Origin: Pilatotrama ljubarskyi
Lineage: Eukaryota; Basidiomycota; Agaricomycetes; Polyporales; Polyporaceae
Length of the DNA: 64,000 bases
Direction: 5' to 3'
NCBI GenBank assembly: GCA_022385805.1
Contig: MU277701.1
Location: 133,122 to 197,121 of the forward strand
Shown here: piece by piece, positions 47,191-61,607 of the stretch
Position numbering within the stretch: the first letter of the stretch is position 1
How the letters are laid out: each line of letters starts with the position of its first letter
Made by a program: the position numbers and the translations under genes
Notes under the pieces: generated by a model
What the model was told of the DNA's origin: nothing
What the model saw: only the letters and a program-made list of their open reading frames with translations
Databases searched by the model: none

Positions 47191-50100
47191 TCATGTGTGC
47201 TTCTCCAATGGTTTGATGAGCGTTCCCATCTACACGATTCGTTGTCAGCACACAAGGCTCCGGATCCTTGAACAAAGCACAACACACCTTCGTGACAACC
47301 TTCGGGAGCGTCGCACGCTGGAACCCAAGACGTGTATTCCACTCAGTGCCCAAGGGCATCTCCATGCTGCGTTCGAACTGCGCCTTGCTCGTGTACGGGA
47401 AAGGTAGGTCCTTGACCTGATACTTGGCCGCCTTCTTGTCCCGCTTCTCCGAGATGATGACATGCGCCTTCTTGTAGTCCGCACGAGTAGTCGGGTCGAC
47501 GCCGGCCACCTTCTTGATGAGGTGCGGTTTGGGCGGGGCCTTCTTCGTACCCGCACCACCCCAGGAGCCCTGCGAGGATCGTGAGCAAACGGAAAGTGGA
47601 ACAGGTTCGGAGTAGGCATTACGCACCCATCCTGGAAGTGTAGTGTCGATCTCCTTCGGGGCGTCCTCCTGGATCTCGCGACGCTTCGCCTCGGCAAAGT
47701 CCTGACCGGGATTGTATTGAGTACCCTTCAATGACGCCTGCAGCAATGAATGGTAGCCTCACCTGAACGACGTTGTCCCCGGCAAAGGCGAGCGCAACGA
47801 GGTCGCGCTGCTCGAACGCCTTCACGGCGTTCGCTTTGCCTTTCCCCTTCCGAGCGAGAGCCTTCTCCTGCTCCTCAACCTCGCTGTTGGCTTCTGAGTC
47901 GCTGTCGTCGTCAGCCTCCGTGGCTCGCGCTTTCCCCTTCGCTGCAGACGTGGGCTTCGGGGCCGGTTTCAATGACTGTCCCGCCTTCGAAGGTCCGGCT
48001 TCGCTACCGTCGGCCAAGGTCATGACCGTCGTCAGCGAGATGTCCACAGCAGCGTCCTCCTGTGCTTTCTCCTTCTCCTCTAAGCGCTTCTGCGCGCGCT
48101 TGCGAAGCTTGTTCTTGGACTTCTCGGCGGCCGCGCTCTCTTTGCTGATTGCAACTTCGTGCTTTGCCTGTCCCGACTTGCTGGCGCCGGAGGCCTGCGC
48201 GAGCCATGGGTTGACTTCGTCGGTTGGGGAAGGCACCGGTCGCTGCGAGACCGGCGAGCCCGGAGCTGAGGCAGACTGTCCCACCGGGGTATCTCGGGCT
48301 TCAGGTGGGAGGTCGGTGGACTTGAGGGTAACGCTCGAGGTATCGGAGGCGAGGGAGCCAGTGGGTCGGATGCCAGTGGTCTATTCCAGCCCTCAGCAAA
48401 CTGCATTCGTCGAATAATCACGGGATAGGCTGCTTACCAGTGCGCCGGGACGATAGACCATGCGGCCGCCGACGCGTTGTACAACGGCACCAGACGGCTG
48501 GTCAACTTCGTGCGCGTCGCCTTCGCCTTCTGCGTCGGCGTCAGGATCGCCGCCGCCCATCTCCTTGACGAAGTCATCGACCATCTCGTTGGCTTTGCGC
48601 TGCTCGCGAGCCATCGCGTCCTTCATGAACTTCATCTCGAAGATGCTCTTCCCCTTCTTCCCAGCGGGCGCTTCAGCCTCGTCAGCGTTCAACGCAGCGA
48701 GCTCGTCGAATGCTTTCGCCTTGATGCGCGCAACGCCGTCCTCGCCTTCCTCCTCGTCGCTTTCGTCTTCATCGCTCTCCTCGTCACCGCTGTCACCCTC
48801 TCCGCGGATTTTTCGCCGCAACTTCTCGCTTCGATCCAGCATTTCGTTTATATCTCTCCGCTGGTCTTCGTCGAGCTCGCCCCTGGAGCGCATCGCCTTC
48901 GCCCACTTGCCTGTGTTTTTGTGACGAAGCGTAGCACGCTCACGAGCGCGCTCGACCTCCCGCTTCATCCGCGCCTCCTCATCGTCCATGTCCTCATCGT
49001 CATCCTCTCCAAGCTTCGCTGCTAGGCGGGCGCGCTCTTTCTTCTTCAGGCGGCGGTAGGTCTTGCTCTTGATCTTGGCAACCCGTTTCGCCTTCGCTTC
49101 GGCACGGAACATCAAGTCCCGCATCTTGGCAAGCTCGGCGCGGCGAGCAGCGACCTCTTCGACGGACAGATGATTCATTTTGAGCGACTCAGTCTGAGCG
49201 ATCTCATCCTCCCGCATTTTTGCAGACTTCAAGAGTCTGTCCACTGCGCTCTCAAGCTCTGTCGTAGGCTATATAGCATCAGTAAAGCATACAAATTGGA
49301 GGATTGACCCGCTCACCTTGAACTTGGCCGCAAGCTCCAAGTTCGACGTCCGGCTCTTAGGCTCAGCTTGTAGGGGGAAGCTGAGATGTTCGGCCTAATT
49401 ATGACAGGCTGTGAGCCAATGACACCTTCAAATGTTGCTATGAACGTACCTCCTTGATGCGCTGCATCGTCGCCTTCCATTTGTCGACCTCTTCTTTGGT
49501 CTGCTCGTAAGCGGCCTCGCGGTCGAGCTTCTCGGCTGTACGCTGGGGCAGAGGAGCCGACAAGGTCTTCACCTTGCCAGAGGTGGATGCTAGCACCTTC
49601 GCGGACTTCTTCAGGGAGACCAAATTGGATGACTGGCCCTCTAGAGGGGCGAGCAAGTCATCGAGGTTCAACTTCCCGCCGTCTGTCATGGTGTCAGACG
49701 ATGTCCTCATGGATGTTAGTCAGTGAACGAACCTGCTGGCGCAGCGTACTCGTTCTCTGCACCGGCTTCTGTCCGCTCAGGGATGAGCCTCCTTTTACGG
49801 GCACGCTTGGCCTCCTCCGCGTCCTTCCCATCGTCCTCGTCAGGAGCCTTCCTCTTCTGACCAGCATCTAGGCCAGAGACGAATTTCTCAAGCTCTTGCA
49901 AAGCAGAGTCGTCATGTGCGCCGTCCTCGTCCTCCGAAGGGGAGACCATGGGTTCGTCTTCTCCCTCCTCTTCCTCCTCATCTTCATCGTCTTCCTCCTC
50001 GCTGAGCATCTCGTCGTCTTCGTCGGCTTCTTCGTCCATCTTTCCCTTGTGGGCCCCTGCTGCCTTTTCCCTCTCCACCTCTCCCCTCTCTTCTTCGCTC

Positions 50101-50791
50101 TCCGGCTCAGCCCGTCCGTCCAAGACGTCCAACACATCTATGAATTCTCTGGGGTCACCGTCCTCCTCTTCCTCCTCTTCATCATCCTCTTGGTCGCCCT
50201 CACTGTCTCCAGAGACTACCTCCGCGTCTGCCTCGGATCTCTCGCTGTCCTCGTCGAGGTCGACCTCAGCAAACCGCACGGACCGACCAGACTCCGTCTT
50301 CTTCTTTGGCCACGACTTGGTCCTGGCCTTTTTCTGTAGCCAGATGAGTCCTGCGTACGTAAATCCTCTGGCACGCAAGAACGCACCTTCTGCGAGAAGC
50401 TGAAGCCAGCAAAACGCTCCTCGTCGCTCTCCTCAAACGCCTCGTCACTGTCGATCTCCTCGTCCTCATCCTCGCCAATGCGATCGTCGTCATCGTTTTC
50501 TCCGACCAGCCTTGGTCTCCTGTCGCGCCTCTTCCCGGCTGCGCCCTGCTCGTCGTCCTCACTTCCGCTTCCCGCGCCTCCCGCGCCGAGCATCTCATCC
50601 TTCTCCAGCTGCAGCTGGACCTTCGCGCGCCGTACCGTCTCTTGCTGGTACTCATATACATCCTCGATGTCTCCGCGGGAGATCGCCTTTGACTTCAGGG
50701 TCTGGCGTTTAGCGTAACCGAGTGCATTTGCTGCTTTCCGCGAGGGTCGCGCCGGCTTGGCTGCCTTCCCTAGAGACCTTCCTTTGGCCAT
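47191..50791 (-). CDS. UTP14: U3 snoRNP / SSU processome protein UTP14
   Basis: Nine exons: 50791-50387, 50333-49733, 49682-49450, 49394-49317, 49268-48438, 48380-47763, 47701-47627, 47569-47288, 47229-47191; 1053 aa. The N-terminal half is very acidic (long Glu/Asp runs near 180-260). The Utp14 core has SNLELAAKFKPTTELESAVD, LMFRAEAKAKRVAKIKSKTY, RHKNTGKWAKAM and RGELDEDQRRDINEMLDRSE. The C-terminal part has NPWLA, FAGDNVVQDFAEAKRRE, GWGSWGG, KRDKKAAKYQVKDLPFPYTS and the terminal GTLIKPLEK block. Utp14 is a nucleolar scaffold that activates the helicase Dhr1 to remove U3 from pre-18S rRNA. The last exon is only 39 nt but matches the family end precisely. Confidence 0.94.
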
Positions 50792-51708
50792 TGTAGCGTA
50801 GAAGCCTTGAATGAGATCACAAGGCAGTGCAAGGAAAGAGAGATGAGGTGGAGGGAGGAAGATGAGAGCGGTGACCTGAAAGTAGATTGAATAACTTACT
50901 CAGATCTGCGGCCCCGATCTACGCATCCGAGGCACGTGGAAAAGGAAGCACTTCCGGGCGCTTATAAGTTGTACGACCTCCTCTTGAGCGCAAAGCGCTC
51001 AAGATCCTGAAGGCGCCAGTGGGCGCGCTCAATGATATATGGATAGAAACGCAGGCTGTCCTGACTTGTGTGGCAAAGCAGAAGTAAGTGACACGAGTGA
51101 TGCTATTGATTCTCCGCGGTGGTACCATATGTTTCTCCAGCATCGCTGGAACCTGGAGTTCAGCGGCAACGATAGGTAAGTATCCCGGATTCCCTTCAGG
51201 CCGCCATGTTGCATGTCGGTCAAAAGGTAAAAGCAAGATACCCATGGCGGTTGTCGACCGATAGAAGAAACGCATCTTCTCTCGCTCATAGTTCCAATAG
51301 AGAACAGACAAGCCAGCCACGGTGGTATGTACGCCGACAAACTCGACCTGTCCATTCTAAACCGTGCACAGGCCTATACATTCGAACTGGCAAGGCAGGT
51401 GGCGTGCGAGGTGTATGCGACGCCGAGGAGACGGAGGACGCACAGCAGTGTGGACTGCGCTGGCACGGAAGGGTAAGCCCAAGTCAATGATAGATGAGGT
51501 GCTCCTCACGGGAGATTTGCAAGTTCGCTACGGACAGCCTAGGTTCGAACTCATATCATACAAGCACGGACGCACACATTACATAGGCCAGCGTAAATGC
51601 ATATCATGGTCGCATATCGAAGGTAGTACATGCATGGAGGCCCCTCCCCGAGTGCTCGGCGTATCCCATCCGAAAAGGCCGCGACCGGGCCAGAGTGAGC
51701 GCATACCA
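50792..51708. other. Intergenic between UTP14 and ubiquitin-L40
   Basis: These 917 bp hold no firm gene. It includes the UTP14 promoter and an unexplained perfect hairpin at 50983-51003. A minus-strand frame near 50919-51320 shows no family features. Confidence 0.5.
50983..51003. repeat. Perfect short palindrome (9-bp arms, AAA loop)
   Basis: CTTGAGCGC, AAA, GCGCTCAAG. It lies about 190 bp upstream of the UTP14 start codon. It could form a hairpin in DNA or RNA or be a dyad binding site; no known site matches. Confidence 0.6.
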
Positions 51709-53900
<2,192 letters not shown>

Positions 53901-54124
53901 ACGCTCGTGGGGAGTGTTTTTCGAGTCCTTTGAAGAGTTCCTTACCTTCTCGTGGCCGGCCATCACCGTCACCGATGCATGGACCGGACGAGCTCATATC
54001 GTAGTCCGGCTGTCCTCCGTAGGAGCGTTTCTCAAGATGCTCAAAACAAGGTGTGACTTCGTCCGAACCTATGCCGTGTCCTATTCCGTTCTGACGCTCC
54101 GGAAGGTTTGGGGAGACCCTTCCC

Positions 54125-55694
54125 ATGATCGAAAATATCCTCCGAATCACACCGTTCGAGACATCCCAACGACACCTCCGTACCATATCCGACTATGCCA
54201 CCTACAGAAAGGTCTTTTCGACACTGCCCGCCATCGTGTTGGCCGCTCAGAAAGTGCGGGTGCGTAACGGAGAACCCAAAGCGGTCCGCGACCTATGGGC
54301 CACGAGGGACAAGACTTTCTTGGCTCTGGACTTCGAATGGTCCGAACGCAACTCAGCATCCTGCATAGAGTGGGGCTACGCCGCCGTGCGGTGCGGTCAC
54401 CTGGACACGTCAGTAGCAGCCCGCCTGTCTCCGTCGGGGTCGTGCTGAGGCGTATGTATCTCTATACAGTGCGGGAGCATGGCCTCCCGATCCCGAGCCA
54501 AATTACAGGTAGGTGCTCTTCCGCCCGGCTACTCTGGAATCATAGAACTCATGGATGTAGGCGCGGGCATTACATCGTCGCCGAGTACGTAGACAAAGTG
54601 CACAACAAGCATAGGCCGAACTACCCCTGGGCGGTACGTCTCGGTCACGAGCGCAGCTCGACATGAACACTCACCTTCTCTTCATGATAGTATGCGGTAA
54701 GCTGTGGCACCTGCTGACGCCCACAAACCGCTGAATCTCGCGGGCGATCTGCCAGTTCGGTGAAAGCCAGGTTATACCGAAGGCCAAGCTCCCCCAGATG
54801 ATACAAGCTATCATCAGGTATGTCCTTCGCGGCCAGATGCACAAGGCACTTCGTTCAGATGAATCTTCTTCTCGGCATGCAGTAGCCTAATCAGCCCGGA
54901 CTCGGAGACAATCCCAAATACGCTGGTGCTCGTCGCTCACGGGACAACCGGAGACCTGCGCCGCTTGGAGGAGATGAAAATCAGTACGTCTTCAGCCCCT
55001 CACTTACGTCTCGCACATGTCTTCACGATTCCTTTTTCCATGACGCGGACTTACAGAGCTCCCGCACAACCTGCTCATCCTCGACACGATGGCATTCGAA
55101 CGCCATCTGTACAACACGGGACAGCGCGGCGCAATGCAAGAACCCTCCGGGAAGCCCCGCGAGCAGGGCTCCAACCTCTCGCTGACAGCCATGCTGCAGT
55201 CACTCGGCGTCGACGTCCAGCGCGTGCTGCACAATGCCGGTAACGCGGCATTCATGTGCCTACTGGGGCTTCAAATGCTCCTCGACCCGGACACAAACGT
55301 GCCCACTCCGAGGGCACCCAACGGCGTCCCGGCCATGATGCGGGGACCCGGAAGGAGTCCGTCCATGCCTCCGGCCATCTCGTTCGTGCCCTCTCCGCCG
55401 CTCTTCCCTGCAATGGGGATGATGCCTGTAGGCTCGCCCGTCATGTTCCCCGCGGGCTCCACGCCGGACATCTTCACAGACCCGTCAGCGAACAACAGGA
55501 TGTCGTACTTCCCGACGCATCGCACGGTCGGCGACCACCGGCTTACGCCGCCCATCGGGTCGTACAATGGGCGGATGCCCGGAAGGCCGCGAGTGAGCTC
55601 GACGAACGACGTCAGCGAGATGGGCGAGCACCTCGCGGCGATGAATTTGAAGAACAAGTCAACGGCGTCCCGCACCCCTCCGCATTCACGGTGA
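54125..55694 (+). CDS. Gfd2/YDR514C-type protein with RNase H-like (DEDDh) domain
   Basis: Exons 54125-54408, 54470-54508, 54561-54633, 54691-54696, 54757-54818, 54883-54983, 55057-55694; 400 aa from the ATG at 54125. The exonuclease-like fold shows DFEW in FLALDFEWSERN, then NYRRGHYIVAEYVDKVHNK, GESQVIPKAKL, a His/Asp motif in LVLVAHGTTGDLRRL, and a last motif HNAGNAAFMCLLGLQML. This pattern is shared with fungal Gfd2/YDR514C proteins. Nuclease activity is plausible but not proven for the family. The tail is Pro/Met-rich and low-complexity. A 6-nt exon (Tyr-Ala) is needed to keep frame. Relatives begin further upstream, and a coding-like block FFESFEEFLTF near 53914-53950 is a candidate earlier exon that I could not link, so the N-terminus is probably incomplete. 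Confidence 0.82.
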
Positions 55695-55926
55695 AAATTT
55701 CATACATTACGTTGCAACGTCGGACTTAGACGTCGCGATACCGATACCATGCCGCCGATTGCACGTACTCCGGACTTCCGACTACGAATCATGTACCTGC
55801 TGTCGCATGCACCGCACGGACTCTTGCACGCTCTTGGGACTTCGTACACTCACGCACCACTTCGGACAGACGATCCATCGATACACCTCCTTGCGGTCGA
55901 ATACATAAACATGCCCATGTACAAAT

Positions 55927-57871
55927 CTAGACGACGGTATAGTTTTCGACGATCACGGTCGCATCCTCCGAGAATGTGACCTCCTCGCTGCTGTCCACGC
56001 GCGTGACCGACGCCAAGTGCACGCCTGCGATGCTGCCCTGGCCTACGAACGAGACCTTGACGGGGAAAAAGACTCCCGTGTCATCTCCTCCGACAGAGAA
56101 TTCCAGGGAGCCGGACCGTTCCTCCGCATTGATGAGCGGGATGGTCCAGTCTAGGGAGTGGCTGGACGGGTTGAGTGCCCACTCGCCCGAGTGAGAAGAG
56201 ACCGTGGGATACGACCCGTCCCTGTGTCAGTCATGTAAGCATGGTGCGATGAAGGCACCGACAATTCAACGGAAGACGGAGACGTACGGCAGCGGAATCG
56301 AAATCACCACGTCGTGCAGTGAGATGTGCTCGGCCTCGAGCTCGTACTCAATGTTCACGTCGCACGTCCCATCGTTGGAAGGCGTGGGCCAGCAGTTGAC
56401 TGCGATTCGTTATCCACCATCAGCATTCAATACAGTCCGCGTCCGCAACAGGTCAAAGAGACTCACTCGACAAGGGCACGTATGTCTCATCTTTGCCGGA
56501 GTATCTCCACTTTAGGACGGCGAGTGGCTGGCCGACGGGGAAACTGCGCGAAGGGTCTTTGAGCGCCACGACCCTGTCCCGGTTGGAAGCAAATTTCGCG
56601 ACGTTCGGGTGTTGCTTGAATTGCAGCTCAGGGCCGTAGCTGGCAGGCGCGGGAGCGAGCGCGAGCTTGACACGCGCCAGGTTGGGATCCGAGATCTGCA
56701 GGTTCATGTCACCCCGCAGTTCCAAATGGTTCAGTCCACCTTCGCGCATGAGTTCCAAGTTGAGGAATTCTTTGATAACGACGTGTACGCTGCATAAAGC
56801 CGGTAAGCGAAATGGTGCTGCTGGATTAAGGCGGCTGGCGGATGAGTTACCTCTCAGCATGAACTTGCTGCAGGCTTCCGCGCTCATTCTTGGGTGCAGC
56901 AGCGACAGGCTCAGGGGTATGCGAGATAGCGGGGGTCGCAGGTGCAGACATATCCTCCGACAATAAGGCCTCCCCACCGAGGGCGTCAAGCAGTGCGGAT
57001 TGTTGAGATTTCTTGCTTCCGAGCTTCATACCGCTGCCCTTGAAAGCAGGCGCCCGAAGACTCGAAGGAGCGGGAGACGCATGCCGGATTGGAGTGGGAG
57101 CGTTGTATTCGCGCTGAGGAACTGGGGCATAACCGGAGATTCCTCCACCAAGGTAACCTCCGCCTGATGGCGCACCAGCGGCGGCGCGTCTTTGCTGCTC
57201 CCGACGCTGCATCTCCAGCTGCTTCGCGCGGCGTTTGAGCTCCTCCTTTGCTTCCGCCTCTTTGTTCTGTTACACATGTCAGCATATGCGCGACTTTCTG
57301 TACTGGATACCCTCGACTCACTCGAGCGATGATCTCCTGGATCTTCTCCTCGTGACTCTCCATTTCCAGCACGTTACGGACCTGCATGAGGTTGACCGGC
57401 TCTCTATACCCCAAGCTCACGATCTCGTCAAAAGCGAAGAGGAGCTCAAATTCGTTCTTGACGATTTCGCGCTGTTCCGCACTCCTGCAGAGGTCTGAGA
57501 CGACGCGCGCAAAGAGGTGAAGAGTGTCGATGTCCTGAAGGATGTTCGACGCCTTGTTCGTAATGAGGATGATATAGAGGTCTTCGAGAGGCTGGTAGAC
57601 ATAGCGAACGTCGGCCGTCTCAACAGACGTATGCTGGGTGCCGGTGGGAATGAGCTTCGGGAAGGAGGCCAGGAGCGACTCTATCCTCGCTCTCGACATG
57701 TCACGGAATTGACGAGAGACAATGGCTATGGGATACTCAGCCATTCTTCCTCGTGTGAAGCTGCAGGGTACATACGCTTGCCGCCCTTCGTGCATATCGA
57801 GGCTGCCAGGACCACCTGGAGAAGACATTACATCCGGATTCTCTTTGGTGACATTGCAGTATGCCTACCAT
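55927..57871 (-). CDS. RET2: Coatomer (COPI) subunit delta
   Basis: Seven exons: 57871-57869, 57815-57776, 57725-57322, 57266-56851, 56789-56467, 56399-56288, 56221-55927; 530 aa, normal length. The longin-like N-terminus reads [20 protein letters not shown] then [18 protein letters not shown]. The mu-homology domain fills the second half: [67 protein letters not shown] linker with a [19 protein letters not shown] coiled coil joins them. Delta-COP recruits retrograde cargo on Golgi-to-ER vesicles and pairs with beta-COP. The first coding exon is a lone ATG followed by gtaggc. The alternative ATG at 57828 lies inside that intron and breaks the conserved start. Confidence 0.95.
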
Positions 57872-58445
57872 GTCGGATGTGCACGCTTTCTACGAGGCTC
57901 GCAGAGAGAAAGACGCAGAATCCTTCCCTAGTAGCAAAGCTCAGAACAGAGGATCCGTCGTCAAGAAAGTCGAGCTTCCGGTCGTGGTCGCCGTTTGTGA
58001 CGGCCGAGTCCGTAGACGCGACGTGTCTGTCCCAGTTGGGCGTCTATTGGGCGGTACAGTATGCGGGCGCCAACTCAATCTCGCTTCAAAGCTTCGAGTT
58101 CAAAGCTTCAAGATGGAGCCGGCTACGAACTCAATAGCGTCGTTGGGCTAGATGCCACACAGCAAGTGAAGATATCGCATCACCGTTTACTTTGTAGTTC
58201 TCCATAGTCGCATCAAACACAATCGTAAGTCTCAAACTCAAGCTGCGTTCGCAACCGCAGTCACATGACACCACTTGCAATGTTGAAGAAACCCAGATGC
58301 CGCAACTGCACGGTCTCGCAGTAGTACTTAGACGTGAGGGCAAGGTGGTGATGATACAACAAGGTCTGCCAATCGGCCGCCGTAACAGTGTTCCCACCGC
58401 TTGTCCTTTCTCGTGCATGTTCACAGAGGTGGGACCTCCAATTAC
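57872..58445. other. Intergenic, RET2 promoter and reductase 3' flank
   Basis: These 574 bp show no credible gene. A direct repeat of cttcgagttc/gcttc words occurs near 58087-58112 (aagcttcgagttcaaagcttcaag). Confidence 0.5.
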
Positions 58446-60457
58446 TCACGTGAAGAGAGGGTTGAGCCTGCCGAACTTGTCGAGAGACGGCCGTCCGAAC
58501 GACGACTGTTAGGGTTCAGCGGTGAGCTCGAACGCTACGGCAGCACGATGGACGGGGACGCACGAAGGGAGCCGGCTTGTTGTCCAGGATCTTCTCGATC
58601 TTCTCCAGAACCTCCGGGGTCAGCTTAGGGATAACCTCCAAAGCCTTCAGGTTGTCGATAAGTTGCTCAGGTTTCGACGCGCCAAGGATGACCGTGCTCG
58701 TGTTGGGGTTGGCTGCCACCCACGCCAGCGCAAGATGGTTGATATTGCAACCGAGCTCTGATAATTGAACGGCCGCGTGCGGGCGCCGCAAGAAGGCGTC
58801 AGCAGCGGAACCATCGATGACACGCGGTGTTCAAGGTATCCAACGTTACCTTTCTCAGCTAATTCGGCCAATTGCTTCACCGACGCAAGTTGCTTCTGCC
58901 CTTCCTCGGTCTTGAGCCGCGCGATAGTGTCTTTGAAGAAGTCGGAATGCATGGCGAAGCGAGAGTCCTCAGGGATGCCGTTGTTGTACTGAATATAGCG
59001 GAGCATGAGCCATCTGTCGCGGAGAAGTCGTGCCTGCGTAACCTTCATGAATTACTCACCTTGCCGGTAAGAAGACCGCTGGCCAGGGCGGAGAAGACGG
59101 TGGTTCCGATGGAATACTTCTCGTAAAGTGGCCTGCGCAGCGGTAATCTCAGAGCTCAACGGCCGTCACACCGCATGGTACCTTCGAGCAGCTGTACTCA
59201 CGCGTATTCCTTCTCCGGGCGTTCACGATGGAACATGCTATTCAACGAGGTCAGGTCGTACGTGCATGAGTAGGCAGGGAATTACACACTTGTGCTGGCA
59301 TTGCTCAGCGATCGGGCCAGCCAGGCCGAGCTTGGAAGCCACGTCTGGGAGAAGAAGGAGGGAGGCAGCAGTGTAAGTCGAGCAGCCAATCAGCACTCGT
59401 AGTCAGGCGGAGAACGCACGGAAGGCTTCTTCGATGTCTCGCGCAGTCCATTCAGACGTGGCCCAGTAGAACGCCTACATGCGGTGGCGCCGTAGATTCA
59501 GCAAAGTGCACCCGTGAGCCCCGCGACAGTTCCAGAACGGGGGCGGAGGAAGGACGCACCCAGCCTTGATCAATCACGAAGTTGAAGGCACGAACTATCT
59601 CCTCCATAGGGACTGGCATTGCGTTACCGTCAGCGGTGTCCTACGGTGGGAGAGCCGTTAGGACGTAATCGACGACGTACCGGTGTGGTCGGGGCGGTGC
59701 GCGAATATCACGTCCACGTAGTCCATCTGGAGACGTTCTAGGCATTTCTTAGTGCCTTCCACGATGCTACCGGCGGTGATAGAGCTGTATGAGTGCCGCA
59801 AATTCAGCCATCGTTCAAACTTACTGTTTCCTTGAGAGACCCATGTCATTCGGCCCTTTACCACCCCAGAATATCTTGGTGGTGATGACCAGATCCGAAC
59901 GCTTCACGTCCAGCTCCTTGAAGACGCGGCCCCTGGTTTCCAAAGCCATGACTCAATGGGTACACCGGCGACTCCTGCGGCAAAGTGTAGGTAGGGCTCA
60001 CATCTCGATCTCAGCCTTGCCCTGAGCGTATCCCTCCGCGGTGTCAAACCTGTAGCAGGGTGCGTCAGGCACGGGTCCCGCTGGCCATTTGAAACAGAGC
60101 TAGAGGCCATAATGTACATACATGTTGATCCCATGTTCGAGCGCAGTCTTGATGATTTCCTGGTTACAATTGACCGAGGGCATGCCTCAGTTCGAGTTCC
60201 AGAAGTCGCTGATCTACAGGCACCAGCACAGAAGGACATGCACCTTGACAGGGTCTCCGACGACAGTCTGGCCATAGGTCAACCCTGCATATTCAGTTGC
60301 AACGTTGTCAGTCTCTTCATCAGGAGAGAAATGTGCCTTTGCAGGATTGAGGACGAATAAGCCACTTACACGCGCCCAAAGAGAGGACAGGCACGCGCAG
60401 CCCGCTGGAGCCTAGCCTGCGGAAGGGCATGTTCTTCGATTCGTACACGAACGACAT
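58446..60457 (-). CDS. Aldo/keto reductase, voltage-gated K+ channel beta-subunit type
   Basis: Fourteen exons: 60457-60370, 60284-60244, 60159-60122, 60049-60002, 59932-59825, 59766-59681, 59612-59560, 59474-59420, 59344-59290, 59237-59202, 59132-59060, 58988-58850, 58757-58564, 58505-58446; 357 aa. The TIM-barrel AKR core has [34 protein letters not shown] with the catalytic Tyr, [10 protein letters not shown] with the Lys, and [11 protein letters not shown] with the His. The C-terminal NADPH-binding loop reads [15 protein letters not shown]. The family (Kv-beta/YakC-like) reduces aldehydes or ketones with NADPH; fungal substrates are unknown. It is the most intron-dense gene here (13 introns in 2 kb), each 50-92 bp. 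The final 60-nt exon ([16 protein letters not shown]) was chosen because the read-through version ends in unrelated sequence. Confidence 0.93.
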
Positions 60458-61607
60458 GGTGATGCTGCTTTGATGTCAGATGTGAACCTTGGGGTTTGCT
60501 GGATCGTTCTGCAGACGGTCGGCGTCGCCCTGCAATCGTTCGCTGACCTGCAAGTGTGTCGGACCAGAATGCAGATAACGGCCTTTATACCAGCTATCGA
60601 GCGCACGGGGTCGAGCGATGGGAACGAGACGATGATGCCATTTCTCGTACCGGGCCGGATAGGATGATTAGGTGAGAGTCAGTACCAGTGCCTTGCTCGT
60701 GGTTGTCTTCGGAGGCTGGAACCTTCCCATGGGTGACCACATTGCGTGCGCTATATCGATACCATCCAGCCGAGACAAAGATAGTACTGCAAGGGTCATG
60801 ATACGCACCTTGATACGCACGAGTATTGAGACAGTGTAGATGTCGATCATTCCGTCCTGGAGGCCTGAGGTGTGAGGCATGGCGGTCACTGCGGACTCAC
60901 GGCTAGTAGCTCGACCGACTTTTCTGGCGTTCATGTGACCTCACACACACCCAACGCTTTATTGCAACCGCCACGAAGTCCGTGTCTCAAGGAGAAACGT
61001 CGGAGGTCGCATCTAGGCTACTTGCACGTCTGGTCGTGTCCCGGTTGCTGAGGTAATCGATTTGGCCGGCATATGCGTACGTGCGGGGATGTCTGCGCTC
61101 ATACCTTCACGATCAGTTTTCCAAAGCGTTTCAGGAGAATCATATCTGTGAACTAATGACATGATGATGCATACGGCAGACATCCTGGAGGTAGAACATA
61201 GTTAAAGTGCACTGCGTTCTGACACTGTCTGCAGACTAGCACAACCCGGTGCTGAGGCCGCGGCTAGGAAAGTGAGGTTGGCGCATACTGTCATAACCTC
61301 CAATTGGGGTTAGGGTTTGATAGTCCTTCAAGTGGAGGACAGTACATGCGTACGGAACACAGATTGTTCTGGGCGTCCGGGGGTAAGCAAGTGCAGCAGA
61401 GCCAAGTCTCCTCTCTCGTAATTTTACCGGGTACTCAATCAAAAACCCACACATACTGGTAAGTCGAGGATACTGTACTTATCAAGTCGAGGATTCTGCA
61501 GGGACCAGAGAGGAGTGACCGTGAGAAGCGAAGTTCCCAAAGAGGGGCGCAGGCCCTGGAAGGTTTACTTAGCACCAACGACCACCTGTATTCGCTCAAT
61601 CCTCACC
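60458..61607. promoter_or_regulatory. Long divergent intergenic region, reductase / fasciclin gene
   Basis: These 1150 bp lie between divergent start codons. No gene is recognised. Short stop-free stretches exist at 60470-60667 (+) and 60668-60934 (-) but lack family features or convincing starts. Confidence 0.45.

Noticed and set aside
47773..48417. 214-codon plus-strand frame rich in Ser/Ala
   Set aside because: Mirror of a UTP14 exon whose match to the family is strong.
49948..50403. Poly-Ser frame on the plus strand
   Set aside because: Complement of the Glu/Asp tract of UTP14, not a protein.
51541..51551. tRNA B-box-like ggttcgaactc
   Set aside because: No matching A box at the right distance and no cloverleaf arms could be folded around it.
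57826..57828. ATG at 57828 as the RET2 start
   Set aside because: It begins inside an intron and replaces the conserved [13 protein letters not shown] start with unrelated sequence.
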